The position numbers were made by a program, and so were the translations under genes. Of a stretch of 64,000 nt of DNA, positions 9,485 through 18,281 are shown piece by piece; position 1 is the first letter of the stretch, and every line of letters begins with the position of its first letter. Source of the DNA: Mucilaginibacter sp. GTDB lineage: Bacteria; Bacteroidota; Bacteroidia; Sphingobacteriales; Sphingobacteriaceae. The notes beneath the pieces were generated by a model, which searched no databases, had not been told where the DNA came from, and saw only the letters and a program-made list of their open reading frames with translations. The stretch spans positions 124,001 to 188,000 of the forward strand of contig JAQBOM010000001.1 of NCBI GenBank assembly GCA_028288025.1, written 5' to 3'.

Positions 9485-11050
9485 ATGAGAAAACCGTTGT
9501 TAATTTTATTGCTGCTGGGTGTTTTTAGTTTTGCCCGTTCACAGGTGCTTACCCCCAGGCAATTGTTTCCGGGACTGTTTGAGGCAGTTCAGCTATCCGA
9601 TATCTTTCCCGATAATAAAACCTTTGTTGATGCCGTGCCAAAACGGGCGCCGGCATCGATCCTGGAAGACTATAACGAAAAGAAAAGCCAGCCCGGCTTT
9701 GACCTGAAAAGGTTTGTAACCGATAATTTTGATGTGCCGGGTGCATATGCCGGTAGCTTTAAAAGCGATATTTCCGGCGGAATACGCAAACATATTGACA
9801 CTTTATGGGAGGTGCTTTATCGCAAACACGATACGGTGTCAAAATATTCCTCGTTACTTCCCTTGCCGCATGATTTTATTATACCCGGAGGCCGTTTCCG
9901 CGAGATTTATTATTGGGATACCTATTTTACCATGCTGGGCCTGCACGAGGCAAACAAAACGAAGATCATTCAAAACATGATTGACAACTTCGCTTACCTC
10001 ATCGATAAATATGGTTTTATACCAAACGGCAGCCGTAGCTATTATCTAACACGGTCGCAGCCACCGTTTTTTTCGATGATGCTCGATATCCTGGCGAAAA
10101 ACGAAGGCGAAAAGGTGATTGTAAAATACCAGCCCGAGCTTTTAAAAGAATATGCCTTCTGGATGAGAGGCGCCGAAAAACTAAAAGCAGGCGAAGCTTA
10201 TCGTAATGTAGTTCGCATGCCCGATGGCGAAATTTTAAACCGTTATTGGGACGAATCAGACAAGCCGCGCGAAGAGTCGTTCAAAAAAGATGTGGATGCA
10301 GCAAAGGGAACCAAACAAAAACCCGGCGATTTTTATCGCAATATTCGGGCGGCTGCCGAATCGGGCTGGGATTTCAGCACCCGCTGGATGGACACCACCG
10401 GCAAGCTGGAAACGATTCAAACCACATTCATTATCCCGGTTGATCTGAATTGTCTGCTGTACCATCTTGAACTTTCAGTAGCGCGGTCATATCAATTAAA
10501 AGGTGATGAGAATAAGTATCGCTTATATCTTACCAAAGCGCTCGCCCGCAAAAAAGCCATATTAAAATACTCCTGGAGCGAAAAAAACGGCTGGTTTATG
10601 GATTATAACTGGAAGCTGAAACATACTACGCCTGACATAACTCTTGCCGGCACTTTTCCGCTCGAGTTTAAAATTGCCGACTCAAAACAAGCCGAAAAAG
10701 TAGCTTCAGTACTAAAAACAAAATTTTTGAAACCGGGCGGGCTGGTTACTACGCTAAAAAGGTCGGGTCAGCAATGGGACAGCCCAAACGCCTGGGCGCC
10801 GCTGCAGTATATAGCTATTGACGGGTTGAATAATTACCATCAAAATACCCTGGCCCGCTCGGTAGCCGAAGCGTGGATCAAAACCAATATCGGTGTATAC
10901 AATGATACCGGTAAGCTGATGGAAAAATATAATGTGGTGGATACGGACGTAAAAGCCGGGGGAGGTGAATACCCCTTACAGGACGGATTTGGGTGGACAA
11001 ACGGCGTGCTCCTTAATTTGCTCAATCATTTTCATATTGATCAATTATAG
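9485..11050 (+). CDS. treA: Periplasmic trehalase (GH37)
   Basis: 521 residues with a signal peptide (RKPLLILLLLGVFSFARSQ). Signature 1 begins at P134 (PGGRFREIYYWDTY) and signature 2 at Q430 (QWDSPNAWAP), both hallmarks of GH37 trehalases that hydrolyse trehalose to two glucose molecules. Signature 2 has Ala in place of the common Gly. Length matches bacterial TreA. The gene is the nearest upstream neighbour of the DUF6377 regulator and Sus locus, and supplies alpha-glucoside hydrolysis alongside the GH65 enzyme. A repeat-filled gap separates it from that locus, so co-regulation is uncertain. Confidence 0.93.
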   Translation: MRKPLLILLLLGVFSFARSQVLTPRQLFPGLFEAVQLSDIFPDNKTFVDAVPKRAPASILEDYNEKKSQPGFDLKRFVTDNFDVPGAYAGSFKSDISGGIRKHIDTLWEVLYRKHDTVSKYSSLLPLPHDFIIPGGRFREIYYWDTYFTMLGLHEANKTKIIQNMIDNFAYLIDKYGFIPNGSRSYYLTRSQPPFFSMMLDILAKNEGEKVIVKYQPELLKEYAFWMRGAEKLKAGEAYRNVVRMPDGEILNRYWDESDKPREESFKKDVDAAKGTKQKPGDFYRNIRAAAESGWDFSTRWMDTTGKLETIQTTFIIPVDLNCLLYHLELSVARSYQLKGDENKYRLYLTKALARKKAILKYSWSEKNGWFMDYNWKLKHTTPDITLAGTFPLEFKIADSKQAEKVASVLKTKFLKPGGLVTTLKRSGQQWDSPNAWAPLQYIAIDGLNNYHQNTLARSVAEAWIKTNIGVYNDTGKLMEKYNVVDTDVKAGGGEYPLQDGFGWTNGVLLNLLNHFHIDQL

Positions 11051-11190
11051 GTAGTATTGAGTATCAAGTATCAGTAAAATTACGGCGTCAAATATCGGAT
11101 AAAAAAAATCTTGCTACTTGATACTAGCGACTTGCTACTAATTTTAAAATCTGTCTTGCTACTTGATACTAGCTACTTGATACTATATTA
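11051..11190. repeat. 7-bp-periodic tandem tracts in inverted and direct copies
   Basis: A 32-bp unit starting TCTTGCTACTTGATACTAGC occurs at 11109-11140 and 11154-11185 with two mismatches. Within it, heptamers of type TTGCTAC/TTGATAC repeat. A shorter copy in inverted orientation (GAGTATCAAGTATCAG) lies at about 11058-11073, so the gap can form a long hairpin after the trehalase gene. Confidence 0.7.
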
Positions 11191-11266
11191 AAATTGCTTG
11201 TCGAAATTGTTTTTTAATATTATTTTTAAAGTATAGCTTAGTGAGCTCCGATAAACCTGTTAAAGC

Positions 11267-12910
11267 ATGAGATTTTTTTTACCGATTTTTTTCCTGTTTT
11301 TTTTTAGCTACCCGGCCTTTTCGTCGGCAAAAAAGGATAGCCTTTTAGCTGAGCTAAAAAAGGAGCTTACCAGGAAAAAGTTTTACGACGATCAAAAGGA
11401 AGCGCGTATTAAAAGCCTAAAGAATAAATTAGCGGCCTCGCCAAAAAACAATTACAAATTACAATATGATATCTGCAGCAAATTATATGACGAATATAAA
11501 AGCCATCAGTTTGATTCCGCATATATCTATACCCAAAAATTACTCAATATAAGCCGGGCAACAAACGACTTGCCCAAGCAGTATGAGAGCCGGATCAAGC
11601 TGGGGTTTATCCTTTTGTCGTCGGGCATGTTTAAGGAAACGTTTGATTGCTTAAATAAAATAAATACCCATCTTTTAAATGACAGCGCCAGGATGGAGTA
11701 TTATGCGTTGAAAGCCAGGGCGTTCTCGGACCTGGCTGACTATAATAACGATAATAACTACGCGCCGGCGGATAATGCGGCTTCAATTAAATACCTGGAT
11801 TCAGCCATTGCCATTGCAAAGCCTGGTTCGTTTGACAGGCTGATGCACCTTGGCGACAGGCAGATACGAACCGGCCAAACCAGCCAGCCTTCTCAATATT
11901 ATAGCAGATTGCTGGATCATTATAACCTTACCGCACATCAGCGGGCTATGGTGGCAACCGGGTTGAGCTTTTTCTACCAGGGACCCGACCAGGCCGAAAT
12001 CAAGACTATCCTGTTAACAATAGGCGCGATAAATGATATCAGGTCGTCAACCAAAGAAACACTGGCCATATTTACGCTGGGCGAGCAATTATATACCAAC
12101 GGTAATATTAAGGACGCTTATATATTTATACAGCAGGCGATGAATGATGCCCAGTATTACGGGGCAAGGCTGCGAAAAATAAAAATAGGAGCGGTGTTAC
12201 CTATTGTGGCAGCGCAGAAAATAATTGTAATGGAGAATGAAAAAAATAAAATGGAAAACGAAAAGAACAGGTTTCTGATTTATTTTTTCTCTATCGTGGC
12301 AGTTGCCATATTGGTTACTTTAATATCATTTATTGTTTTTATTCAGCTGAAAAGGCTAAAAGCGAAAGAAAAAATTATCGAAGAAAAGAATGTCCAACTG
12401 GGTAAAATTAACGACAGGCTTATAGAAGACACACATATTAAAGAGGAATACATCGGTTATTTTTTTAACGTAATATCCGGCTACATATTAAAACTCGAAA
12501 AACTGAAAAGGAACGTTGAACGCAAGCTATCGATAAAAAAGTACGACGATATTCTGCTATCCGTCAACGAGATCAACATAAAGAAAGAACGCGAAACGCT
12601 TTTTTATACCTTCGATCATATCTTTTTAAAGATATTTCCAAACTTCATTACTGCTTTTAATGCGCTGTTAAAGCCCGAGGACCAGATATGGCCTAAGGAG
12701 CATGAGGTATTAAACACCGACCTCCGCATATTTGCGTTAATGCGCCTGGGCATTAGTGATAATGAAACCATCGCGAACATCCTTGAATATTCTGTTAACA
12801 CCATATATGTTTATAAGATGCGCATTAAAGCCAAAGCGCTCGTATCAAGCGATCAGTTCGACCATAAGATCATGGCCATAAAAGCCGTGGATTTACTGGG
12901 TAAATCCTGA
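11267..12910 (+). CDS. DUF6377 membrane-bound transcriptional regulator
   Basis: 547 residues: signal peptide, a periplasmic alpha-helical (TPR-like) region to about residue 330 including LYDEYKSHQFDSAYIYTQKLL, one membrane helix near 335-357, a coiled coil, then a cytoplasmic part. This part contains FYTFDHIFLKIFPNFITAFNAL and a C-terminal HTH, RLGISDNETIANILEYSVNTIYVYKM (LuxR-like). This is the DUF6377 architecture, found in Bacteroidota next to SusC/SusD operons where it is thought to sense a signal and activate them. It lies directly upstream of susC here, so it is the likely local regulator. Confidence 0.85.
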   Translation: MRFFLPIFFLFFFSYPAFSSAKKDSLLAELKKELTRKKFYDDQKEARIKSLKNKLAASPKNNYKLQYDICSKLYDEYKSHQFDSAYIYTQKLLNISRATNDLPKQYESRIKLGFILLSSGMFKETFDCLNKINTHLLNDSARMEYYALKARAFSDLADYNNDNNYAPADNAASIKYLDSAIAIAKPGSFDRLMHLGDRQIRTGQTSQPSQYYSRLLDHYNLTAHQRAMVATGLSFFYQGPDQAEIKTILLTIGAINDIRSSTKETLAIFTLGEQLYTNGNIKDAYIFIQQAMNDAQYYGARLRKIKIGAVLPIVAAQKIIVMENEKNKMENEKNRFLIYFFSIVAVAILVTLISFIVFIQLKRLKAKEKIIEEKNVQLGKINDRLIEDTHIKEEYIGYFFNVISGYILKLEKLKRNVERKLSIKKYDDILLSVNEINIKKERETLFYTFDHIFLKIFPNFITAFNALLKPEDQIWPKEHEVLNTDLRIFALMRLGISDNETIANILEYSVNTIYVYKMRIKAKALVSSDQFDHKIMAIKAVDLLGKS

Positions 12911-13588
12911 TATTTTATGCCGTCGGCTTCTGTGAAGTGATTAATTACTGTTTATTTGACAGATATTAAATCATAGCTAATTCGCCTGTTTAAAAAGTTA
13001 AAATCATATAAAACCCATTGAAATAGTAGCTGTAAACGTTAAATTACATTTATATTTTTCGCATGAGCAATTTTTATAAAATGGTTATTATTAGAACTTT
13101 ACGTTTTTTAATGTAACTTTTTTCTTAAATTTTCAGTAAACAAATAGGTAATATTATAACATCTCTATTAATTTGTATGTAATCAGGTATTATAATTATC
13201 TTTAAGAAGATTTAATAACATCAACTTAAATGATGTATTTATTAAAAACCTGCATAAACCAATAAACCAATAAACTGATAAGTTTTTTTTCAGGCGAGTA
13301 CAAGTAAACCAGTTAAAGCGGGAGACCAATTTTTTTTAATTGGATTTCATCAGCGGCTATTTATTTAAATGTATTTGATGTACGACCTAATTCCTGGTAA
13401 TGACGAAGTATGATCAGCATGTATTTATCAAAAAAAATCAGGAAGGAGGAATGCCTCCCTGATTACGCCGGCTTTTACAGCCGGGAAGGTGTAAAATGAT
13501 CTTAAAAGTCATGTCTTGCACTTGAAACAACTGGCAACAGCTAACCAATAATTAATATTTCAACCAATAAACCTTTAAAACCAAATTT
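12911..13588. other. Long AT-rich leader/promoter region upstream of susC
   Basis: 678 bp without a supported gene. The first 500 bp are very AT-rich. Two stem-loops sit at 13436-13484, about 100 bp before the SusC start. The SusC promoter and regulator sites must lie here, but no consensus could be assigned with confidence. Confidence 0.5.
13436..13484 (+). promoter_or_regulatory. Two adjacent stem-loops in the susC leader
   Basis: Stem 1: AATCAG (13436-13441) pairs with CTGATT (13459-13464), with an inner GGAGG/CCTCC pair closed by AATG. Stem 2: CCGGC (13468-13472) pairs with GCCGG (13480-13484). No T-run follows. This could be a structured leader or mRNA-stabilising element. No known riboswitch is recognised. 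Confidence 0.4.
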
Positions 13589-16500
13589 ATGTATTTTAAA
13601 ACTCTACTTAAAGTAAGTTGTTTTGCGTTAATCTGCTTCTTTGCGTTGCCTGTAATGGCGCAAAATAAAGTAGTTACCGGTAAAGTAACCGACTCGAAAG
13701 ACGGCTCGCCATTAATTGGTGCGTCGGTAGCCGCAAAAGGCTCAAACATAGGCGCCATTACAGATGTAAACGGCGGCTTTCGCCTATCCGTGCCTGCATC
13801 CGAAACCACACTTGTTGTAACTTATATTGGGTATGTACGAAAAGAAGTGGCTATAACATCATCAACGTTAACTATCTCGCTTGATCCCAACAATAATTCA
13901 CTTAGCGAAGTGTTGGTGGTTGGTTACGGTACTGTACGGAAAAAAGACGCGACCGGCGCCGTTGTTAAAGTTAACTCTGAGGATTTTGTGTCGGGTGTAA
14001 CTACTAACCCGCTGGAACAGCTGCAAGGTAAAGTACCGGGAGTTGTGATTACGACAACTTCTGGTGACCCGAACAGCACGCCTACAGTGCGTATAAGGGG
14101 TACAGCTTCTTTATCCGGTGGTAACGACCCATTGTATGTGATCGATGGCGTAGCCGGAGCAGATATTCGCGGTGTATCGCCGGACGATATCGAATCATTT
14201 GTTGTTGAAAAAGATGCTTCCGCTGCTGCGATTTATGGATCACGTGCTGCAGGTGGTGTAATTTTAGTTACCACTAAAACTGGCAAAGCTGGTAAACAGC
14301 AAGTGTCTTTTAACAGCTACGTAGCTACGGAATCTGTTGAGCACCTCGTGAAATTTATGGACAGAACGCAATATTTGTCGGCATACCAGTCTTTTTATGG
14401 ACATGCAATGCCAACAGGTACTACGACCACCAGCGATCAGGGCGCCAATACCGACTGGTTTAAACAACTGCTACGGAATGCGTTCACGCACAACGAGAAC
14501 CTGGCTTTATCAGGTGGTACTGACAAGAGCCATTACCGGGCCTCGGTAACTTATACCGATCAGCAGGGAATTGTAATAAAGCATGAAAGAAAAGACCTTT
14601 ACGGACGTTTTAATTTCGATCAGCGTACGCTTAACGATAAGTTGTTGATAACTATCAACGTTACAGGATCGCAAACCAACACCAACAATCCGGATTACAA
14701 CGCTTTCTTAAACGCGGCGGCTGTACCTTCTGTGATAGGCGTTTTTGACCCGGTTAATCCTGGTTACTACCAGTATATTAACAACACCCAGGAGAACAAC
14801 CCGGTTCCGCAATTAGTTTATGTAACTAACCTTAGCGCGCAAAATCGTGTTGCAGGAAATTTACGGTTTGATTATACCCTGGCAAAAGGTTTAACCCTTA
14901 GCCCTTATGCTAACGCATCCCGCGGAACAAATGTAACCAACATTTATTACCCCCCTGCTAATGCGCTTAGTCCGGTTGGCGGCTTGCTCAACGCAGTTGG
15001 CGACCAATTCGGTTATGTACCGCAGCTATCCAGTCACGGCGATGTGGACAAGGGCGAATCTGATTTTACCAATAAAACTTATGGTACAACGCTTGACTAC
15101 AAAGGTACCTTTGGTAAAAGCAGGCTCGGCTTATTGGGCGGTTATGAATTCAACTCGTTCAATTACATGGGCTTCCGTGTAGGCGCACACGATTTTAATG
15201 ATATAAACCTGCCAAATGAAAATATCGGGGCCGCAAATTCTATTTCATCAAAAGATGTATTCTCGTATGATAATGGATATAAGCTGAATTCATGGTTCGC
15301 AAGGGCGGAATATAATTTTGATAACAAATATTATATTACCGGCAATGTAAGGTATGATAACTCGAATAAATTAGGACTAAACAACCAGGCGGGTGTTTTT
15401 CCTTCGGTTGACGCAGCATGGGTGATCAGCAATGAGAACTTTATGAAAGACGTTCGGTGGATAACATCATTAAAACTACGGGGCGGTTATGGCCAAATCG
15501 GTAACCAGGATGCAATTAATCCTTATTTATCCCAGTTCTTGTTTAACTCAAACGGTGCTAAATACTACGATGGTACAAGCCAGACATTTTTACCAAGCGG
15601 GCAGCCTGCGCAAAATGCCAATCCCGATTTAAGGTGGGAAGTAAAATCAACCACCAACATTGCCGCGGATTTTAGCTTATTTAACGGCCGCTTAAATGGT
15701 AGCATTGATGTCTATACTGGAATCACAAATCACTTATTGTATCAATATGCAGTTCCAACCGGCAGTACATTTTTTGTAAACTTTATTACCGCCAATATTG
15801 GTTCATTAAGCAATAAAGGTATAGAGGCCAGCCTGAACTATAATGTTGTACGGAGCCGTGATTTTTCATGGACAGCAGGGGTTAATTTCAATGTTAACCG
15901 CAATAAGATCGTTACGCTTTCCGGAACATTTGCCGGCCTTAACTTTAACGTAACCCAGGCACAAGTTGGTAGCACCGGCGGTTTGGGTATAAGCGGATCG
16001 ATATCGCAGATCGGTTATTTAAAGGTTGGATACCCTATTGGTACGCTGTTATTGCCTGAATATGCCGGACAGGATGCAAGCGGTAACCAATTGTTCTGGC
16101 ATTACAATGCCGATGGCTCGCGTACCGCAGTTAGTGATGTAAGTAAACTCGTTTATGCTGACGATGGTAGTACCCAGGACAGGAAATTTTACACCACCGA
16201 TCCTAAATTTTACTATAGTATTAACAACACCTTTAGTTATAAGGCTTTTGACTTAAACATCTTTATGCGCGGCCAGTATGGCAGCCATGGATTTAACGAA
16301 TCCTATATGGACTATACCAGCCTGCAAAAATTAGGTACCTATAGTGTGCTTGCTGATGCGACCAAATATGGTATCAAAAGCTCATCTGAGCCTTCTACTT
16401 ATTGGCTGCAGGGTACTTCGTTCCTGAAAGTACAAAGCGTTTCGTTGGGGTACAATTTTAAAATTGTGGATAGCAGGTATATCGACAAATTACATATTTA

Positions 16501-16651
16501 TGTAGCCGGCAACAATTTGTATACCTTTACATCATATAAAGGCATTGACCCTGAGCTAACTACCGCCGGCGGCCAAACAGGTATTGATCAGCGGGTACTT
16601 TATCCGCGCGCCCGCCAGGTATCATTTGGCGTTAACCTAACAATTAAATAA
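13589..16651 (+). CDS. susC: SusC/RagA family TonB-dependent outer-membrane transporter
   Basis: 1020 residues. After a signal peptide ending at VMAQ come a CarboxypepD_reg-like domain (about residues 28-110), the EVLVVGYGTVRKKDATGAV motif, a plug domain with LEQLQGKVPGVVI and LYVIDGVAG, and a C-terminal beta-barrel ending in an aromatic strand (VSFGVNLTIK). There is no N-terminal STN domain, so it does not itself signal to an anti-sigma factor. It imports oligosaccharides in partnership with the SusD protein 18 bp downstream. The substrate is not readable from sequence; neighbouring GH65 and GH130 genes suggest glucoside- or mannoside-containing glycans. Confidence 0.95.
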   Translation: MYFKTLLKVSCFALICFFALPVMAQNKVVTGKVTDSKDGSPLIGASVAAKGSNIGAITDVNGGFRLSVPASETTLVVTYIGYVRKEVAITSSTLTISLDPNNNSLSEVLVVGYGTVRKKDATGAVVKVNSEDFVSGVTTNPLEQLQGKVPGVVITTTSGDPNSTPTVRIRGTASLSGGNDPLYVIDGVAGADIRGVSPDDIESFVVEKDASAAAIYGSRAAGGVILVTTKTGKAGKQQVSFNSYVATESVEHLVKFMDRTQYLSAYQSFYGHAMPTGTTTTSDQGANTDWFKQLLRNAFTHNENLALSGGTDKSHYRASVTYTDQQGIVIKHERKDLYGRFNFDQRTLNDKLLITINVTGSQTNTNNPDYNAFLNAAAVPSVIGVFDPVNPGYYQYINNTQENNPVPQLVYVTNLSAQNRVAGNLRFDYTLAKGLTLSPYANASRGTNVTNIYYPPANALSPVGGLLNAVGDQFGYVPQLSSHGDVDKGESDFTNKTYGTTLDYKGTFGKSRLGLLGGYEFNSFNYMGFRVGAHDFNDINLPNENIGAANSISSKDVFSYDNGYKLNSWFARAEYNFDNKYYITGNVRYDNSNKLGLNNQAGVFPSVDAAWVISNENFMKDVRWITSLKLRGGYGQIGNQDAINPYLSQFLFNSNGAKYYDGTSQTFLPSGQPAQNANPDLRWEVKSTTNIAADFSLFNGRLNGSIDVYTGITNHLLYQYAVPTGSTFFVNFITANIGSLSNKGIEASLNYNVVRSRDFSWTAGVNFNVNRNKIVTLSGTFAGLNFNVTQAQVGSTGGLGISGSISQIGYLKVGYPIGTLLLPEYAGQDASGNQLFWHYNADGSRTAVSDVSKLVYADDGSTQDRKFYTTDPKFYYSINNTFSYKAFDLNIFMRGQYGSHGFNESYMDYTSLQKLGTYSVLADATKYGIKSSSEPSTYWLQGTSFLKVQSVSLGYNFKIVDSRYIDKLHIYVAGNNLYTFTSYKGIDPELTTAGGQTGIDQRVLYPRARQVSFGVNLTIK

Positions 16652-16669
16652 ATTATAAATTTTAATATA

Positions 16670-18199
16670 ATGAAAAAGACACATTTATTAATCACCGCGG
16701 CTCTTTTGGCTGGCATTAGTATATATTCCTGTAAAAAGGAATTGAATACGCCATTAGATTCCGTTACAAAGACTGCCGCAGCCGGCAGTACGGCGTATCT
16801 TAAATCGATTGTATTGGGTACCTACACCACGTTGCAAGGCTTAACAGCAAATAATGCCATGCTTTTGACCTCCGAGGAAACCACCGACGCCCTGATCGTT
16901 CCGGGCCGTATCGGCGGAGACTGGGCCGACGGCGGAGTTTGGCAGCAATTGTGGCTGCACACCTATACACCATCGCATGATAATATTTCGGGCGCCTGGA
17001 ACAATGCTTACAATACCATTGGTTCTATAAACGTTACCATTTCCCTTTTGCAGGGGTTGCCGTCAACCAGTGCGACCACTTACTCGATTGCGGAGTTAAA
17101 AACGTTGCGTGCATATTTCTATTTTTTATTGCTGACAAATTACGGCAACGTGCCATTGCTTACGTCAACTGCACAGGATGCGAGTAAGGTAAAAACCAGC
17201 TCCGCAACCGATGTTTATAATTTCCTGATCACGGAGTTAAAAACCAACGGGCCGATATTGAGCTCATCAACACCCACTAAGGATCCGGCCCAGTACGGCA
17301 GGCTGAATAAATGGGGTGCTTACTTTTTACTGGCTAAATTGTATTTAAACCAGAATGCAATTACAGGTTCAAGCGATAACAGCGGTTATAACGCCTGCTC
17401 TGCATACTGTGATTCATTGTCTACGGCAGGTTACTCGTTACAATCTAATTTTTTGGATAACTTTTCAAGTAACAATACAGGGTCGTCTGAAAACATTTTT
17501 GTGATCCCTTACGATCACATTAATGCACAAGGTTTAGTAATTCAAATGATGAGCTTTCACTATAACCAGGCCGCCAAATATAACTGGGGAAGTACCGGGG
17601 GCCCATGGAACGGTTTCTGCGCGAATGCGGATTATTACGGCAAGTTTAACAATGCTGATGCTCGTAAAGCTGGTTTTCAGCAAGGCATTCAATATGCTGC
17701 CGACGGGGTTACGCCTTTAAAAACAAGGGGTAGCGATAGTTCGTTGACGCTAAATTTCAGGCCGCAGGTATCAAACTTGTATACAGCTACCGAGTATGAT
17801 GGCGTACGCCAGCAGAAATGGCAGCTTACACCAGGTTATCAAAGTATGGATGCAGATTTTGCCCTGTTCCGTTATTCGGATGTTTTATTGATGAAGGCAG
17901 AGTGCTTATTACGCACAGGTAGTCCGGCAACAGCCTTAAATTACACAGCTCCTGTAAGGCAGCGTGCAGGTATGCCAAATTTCACGGTTGCTGCATTCAA
18001 TGCGGACAGCCTTTTGGCTGAGCGTGGCCGTGAATTTGTTTGGGAAGGCTGGAGAAGGCAGGATCTGATCCGCTTTGGCCATTTTGGTGATGCGAAGCAA
18101 TTTAAAGCTCCGGACGCTGATGGTCACACTAAACTATTCCCTGTTCCTACATCAGCTATTCAAAAGAATCCTAATCTTACTCAAAATCCTGGCTATTAA
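16670..18199 (+). CDS. susD: SusD/RagB family outer-membrane lipoprotein
   Basis: 509 residues with a lipoprotein signal: lipid attachment at C21 (SIYSCKKE). It shows the SusD layout: an N-terminal helix region, LRAYFYFLLLTNYGNVPLLT, a middle variable region, and the C-terminal RYSDVLLMKAECLLRTG and ERGREFVWEGWRRQDLIRFG motifs. It caps the SusC barrel and binds glycan at the cell surface. It is co-transcribed with susC, and a perfect hairpin follows its stop. Confidence 0.95.
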   Translation: MKKTHLLITAALLAGISIYSCKKELNTPLDSVTKTAAAGSTAYLKSIVLGTYTTLQGLTANNAMLLTSEETTDALIVPGRIGGDWADGGVWQQLWLHTYTPSHDNISGAWNNAYNTIGSINVTISLLQGLPSTSATTYSIAELKTLRAYFYFLLLTNYGNVPLLTSTAQDASKVKTSSATDVYNFLITELKTNGPILSSSTPTKDPAQYGRLNKWGAYFLLAKLYLNQNAITGSSDNSGYNACSAYCDSLSTAGYSLQSNFLDNFSSNNTGSSENIFVIPYDHINAQGLVIQMMSFHYNQAAKYNWGSTGGPWNGFCANADYYGKFNNADARKAGFQQGIQYAADGVTPLKTRGSDSSLTLNFRPQVSNLYTATEYDGVRQQKWQLTPGYQSMDADFALFRYSDVLLMKAECLLRTGSPATALNYTAPVRQRAGMPNFTVAAFNADSLLAERGREFVWEGWRRQDLIRFGHFGDAKQFKAPDADGHTKLFPVPTSAIQKNPNLTQNPGY

Positions 18200-18223
18200 T
18201 TGAACTTATTGCCAGTATAATTT

Positions 18224-18258
18224 AAATGGAGTGGTAGTTAACTACCACTCCATTTTTA
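18224..18258. terminator. Perfect 32-bp palindrome with T tail after susD
   Basis: Arms AAATGGAGTGGTAGTT (18224-18239) and its exact complement (18240-18255), followed by TT, form a loop-poor hairpin. It would terminate or attenuate transcription between susD and the FG-GAP gene, and block 3' decay of susCD mRNA. Confidence 0.7.
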
Positions 18259-18281
18259 GTTCTATATATTTGTTTCCCGAT

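Noticed and set aside
9485..11050. Trehalase as part of the Sus operon
   Set aside because: It is separated by repeats and by the regulator gene's own start region, with no evidence of a shared transcript. Kept only as a neighbour.
18231..18281. Upstream GTG start for the first FG-GAP protein
   Set aside because: The GTG lies inside the perfect palindrome after susD and would place the lipoprotein signal 17 residues inside the chain.
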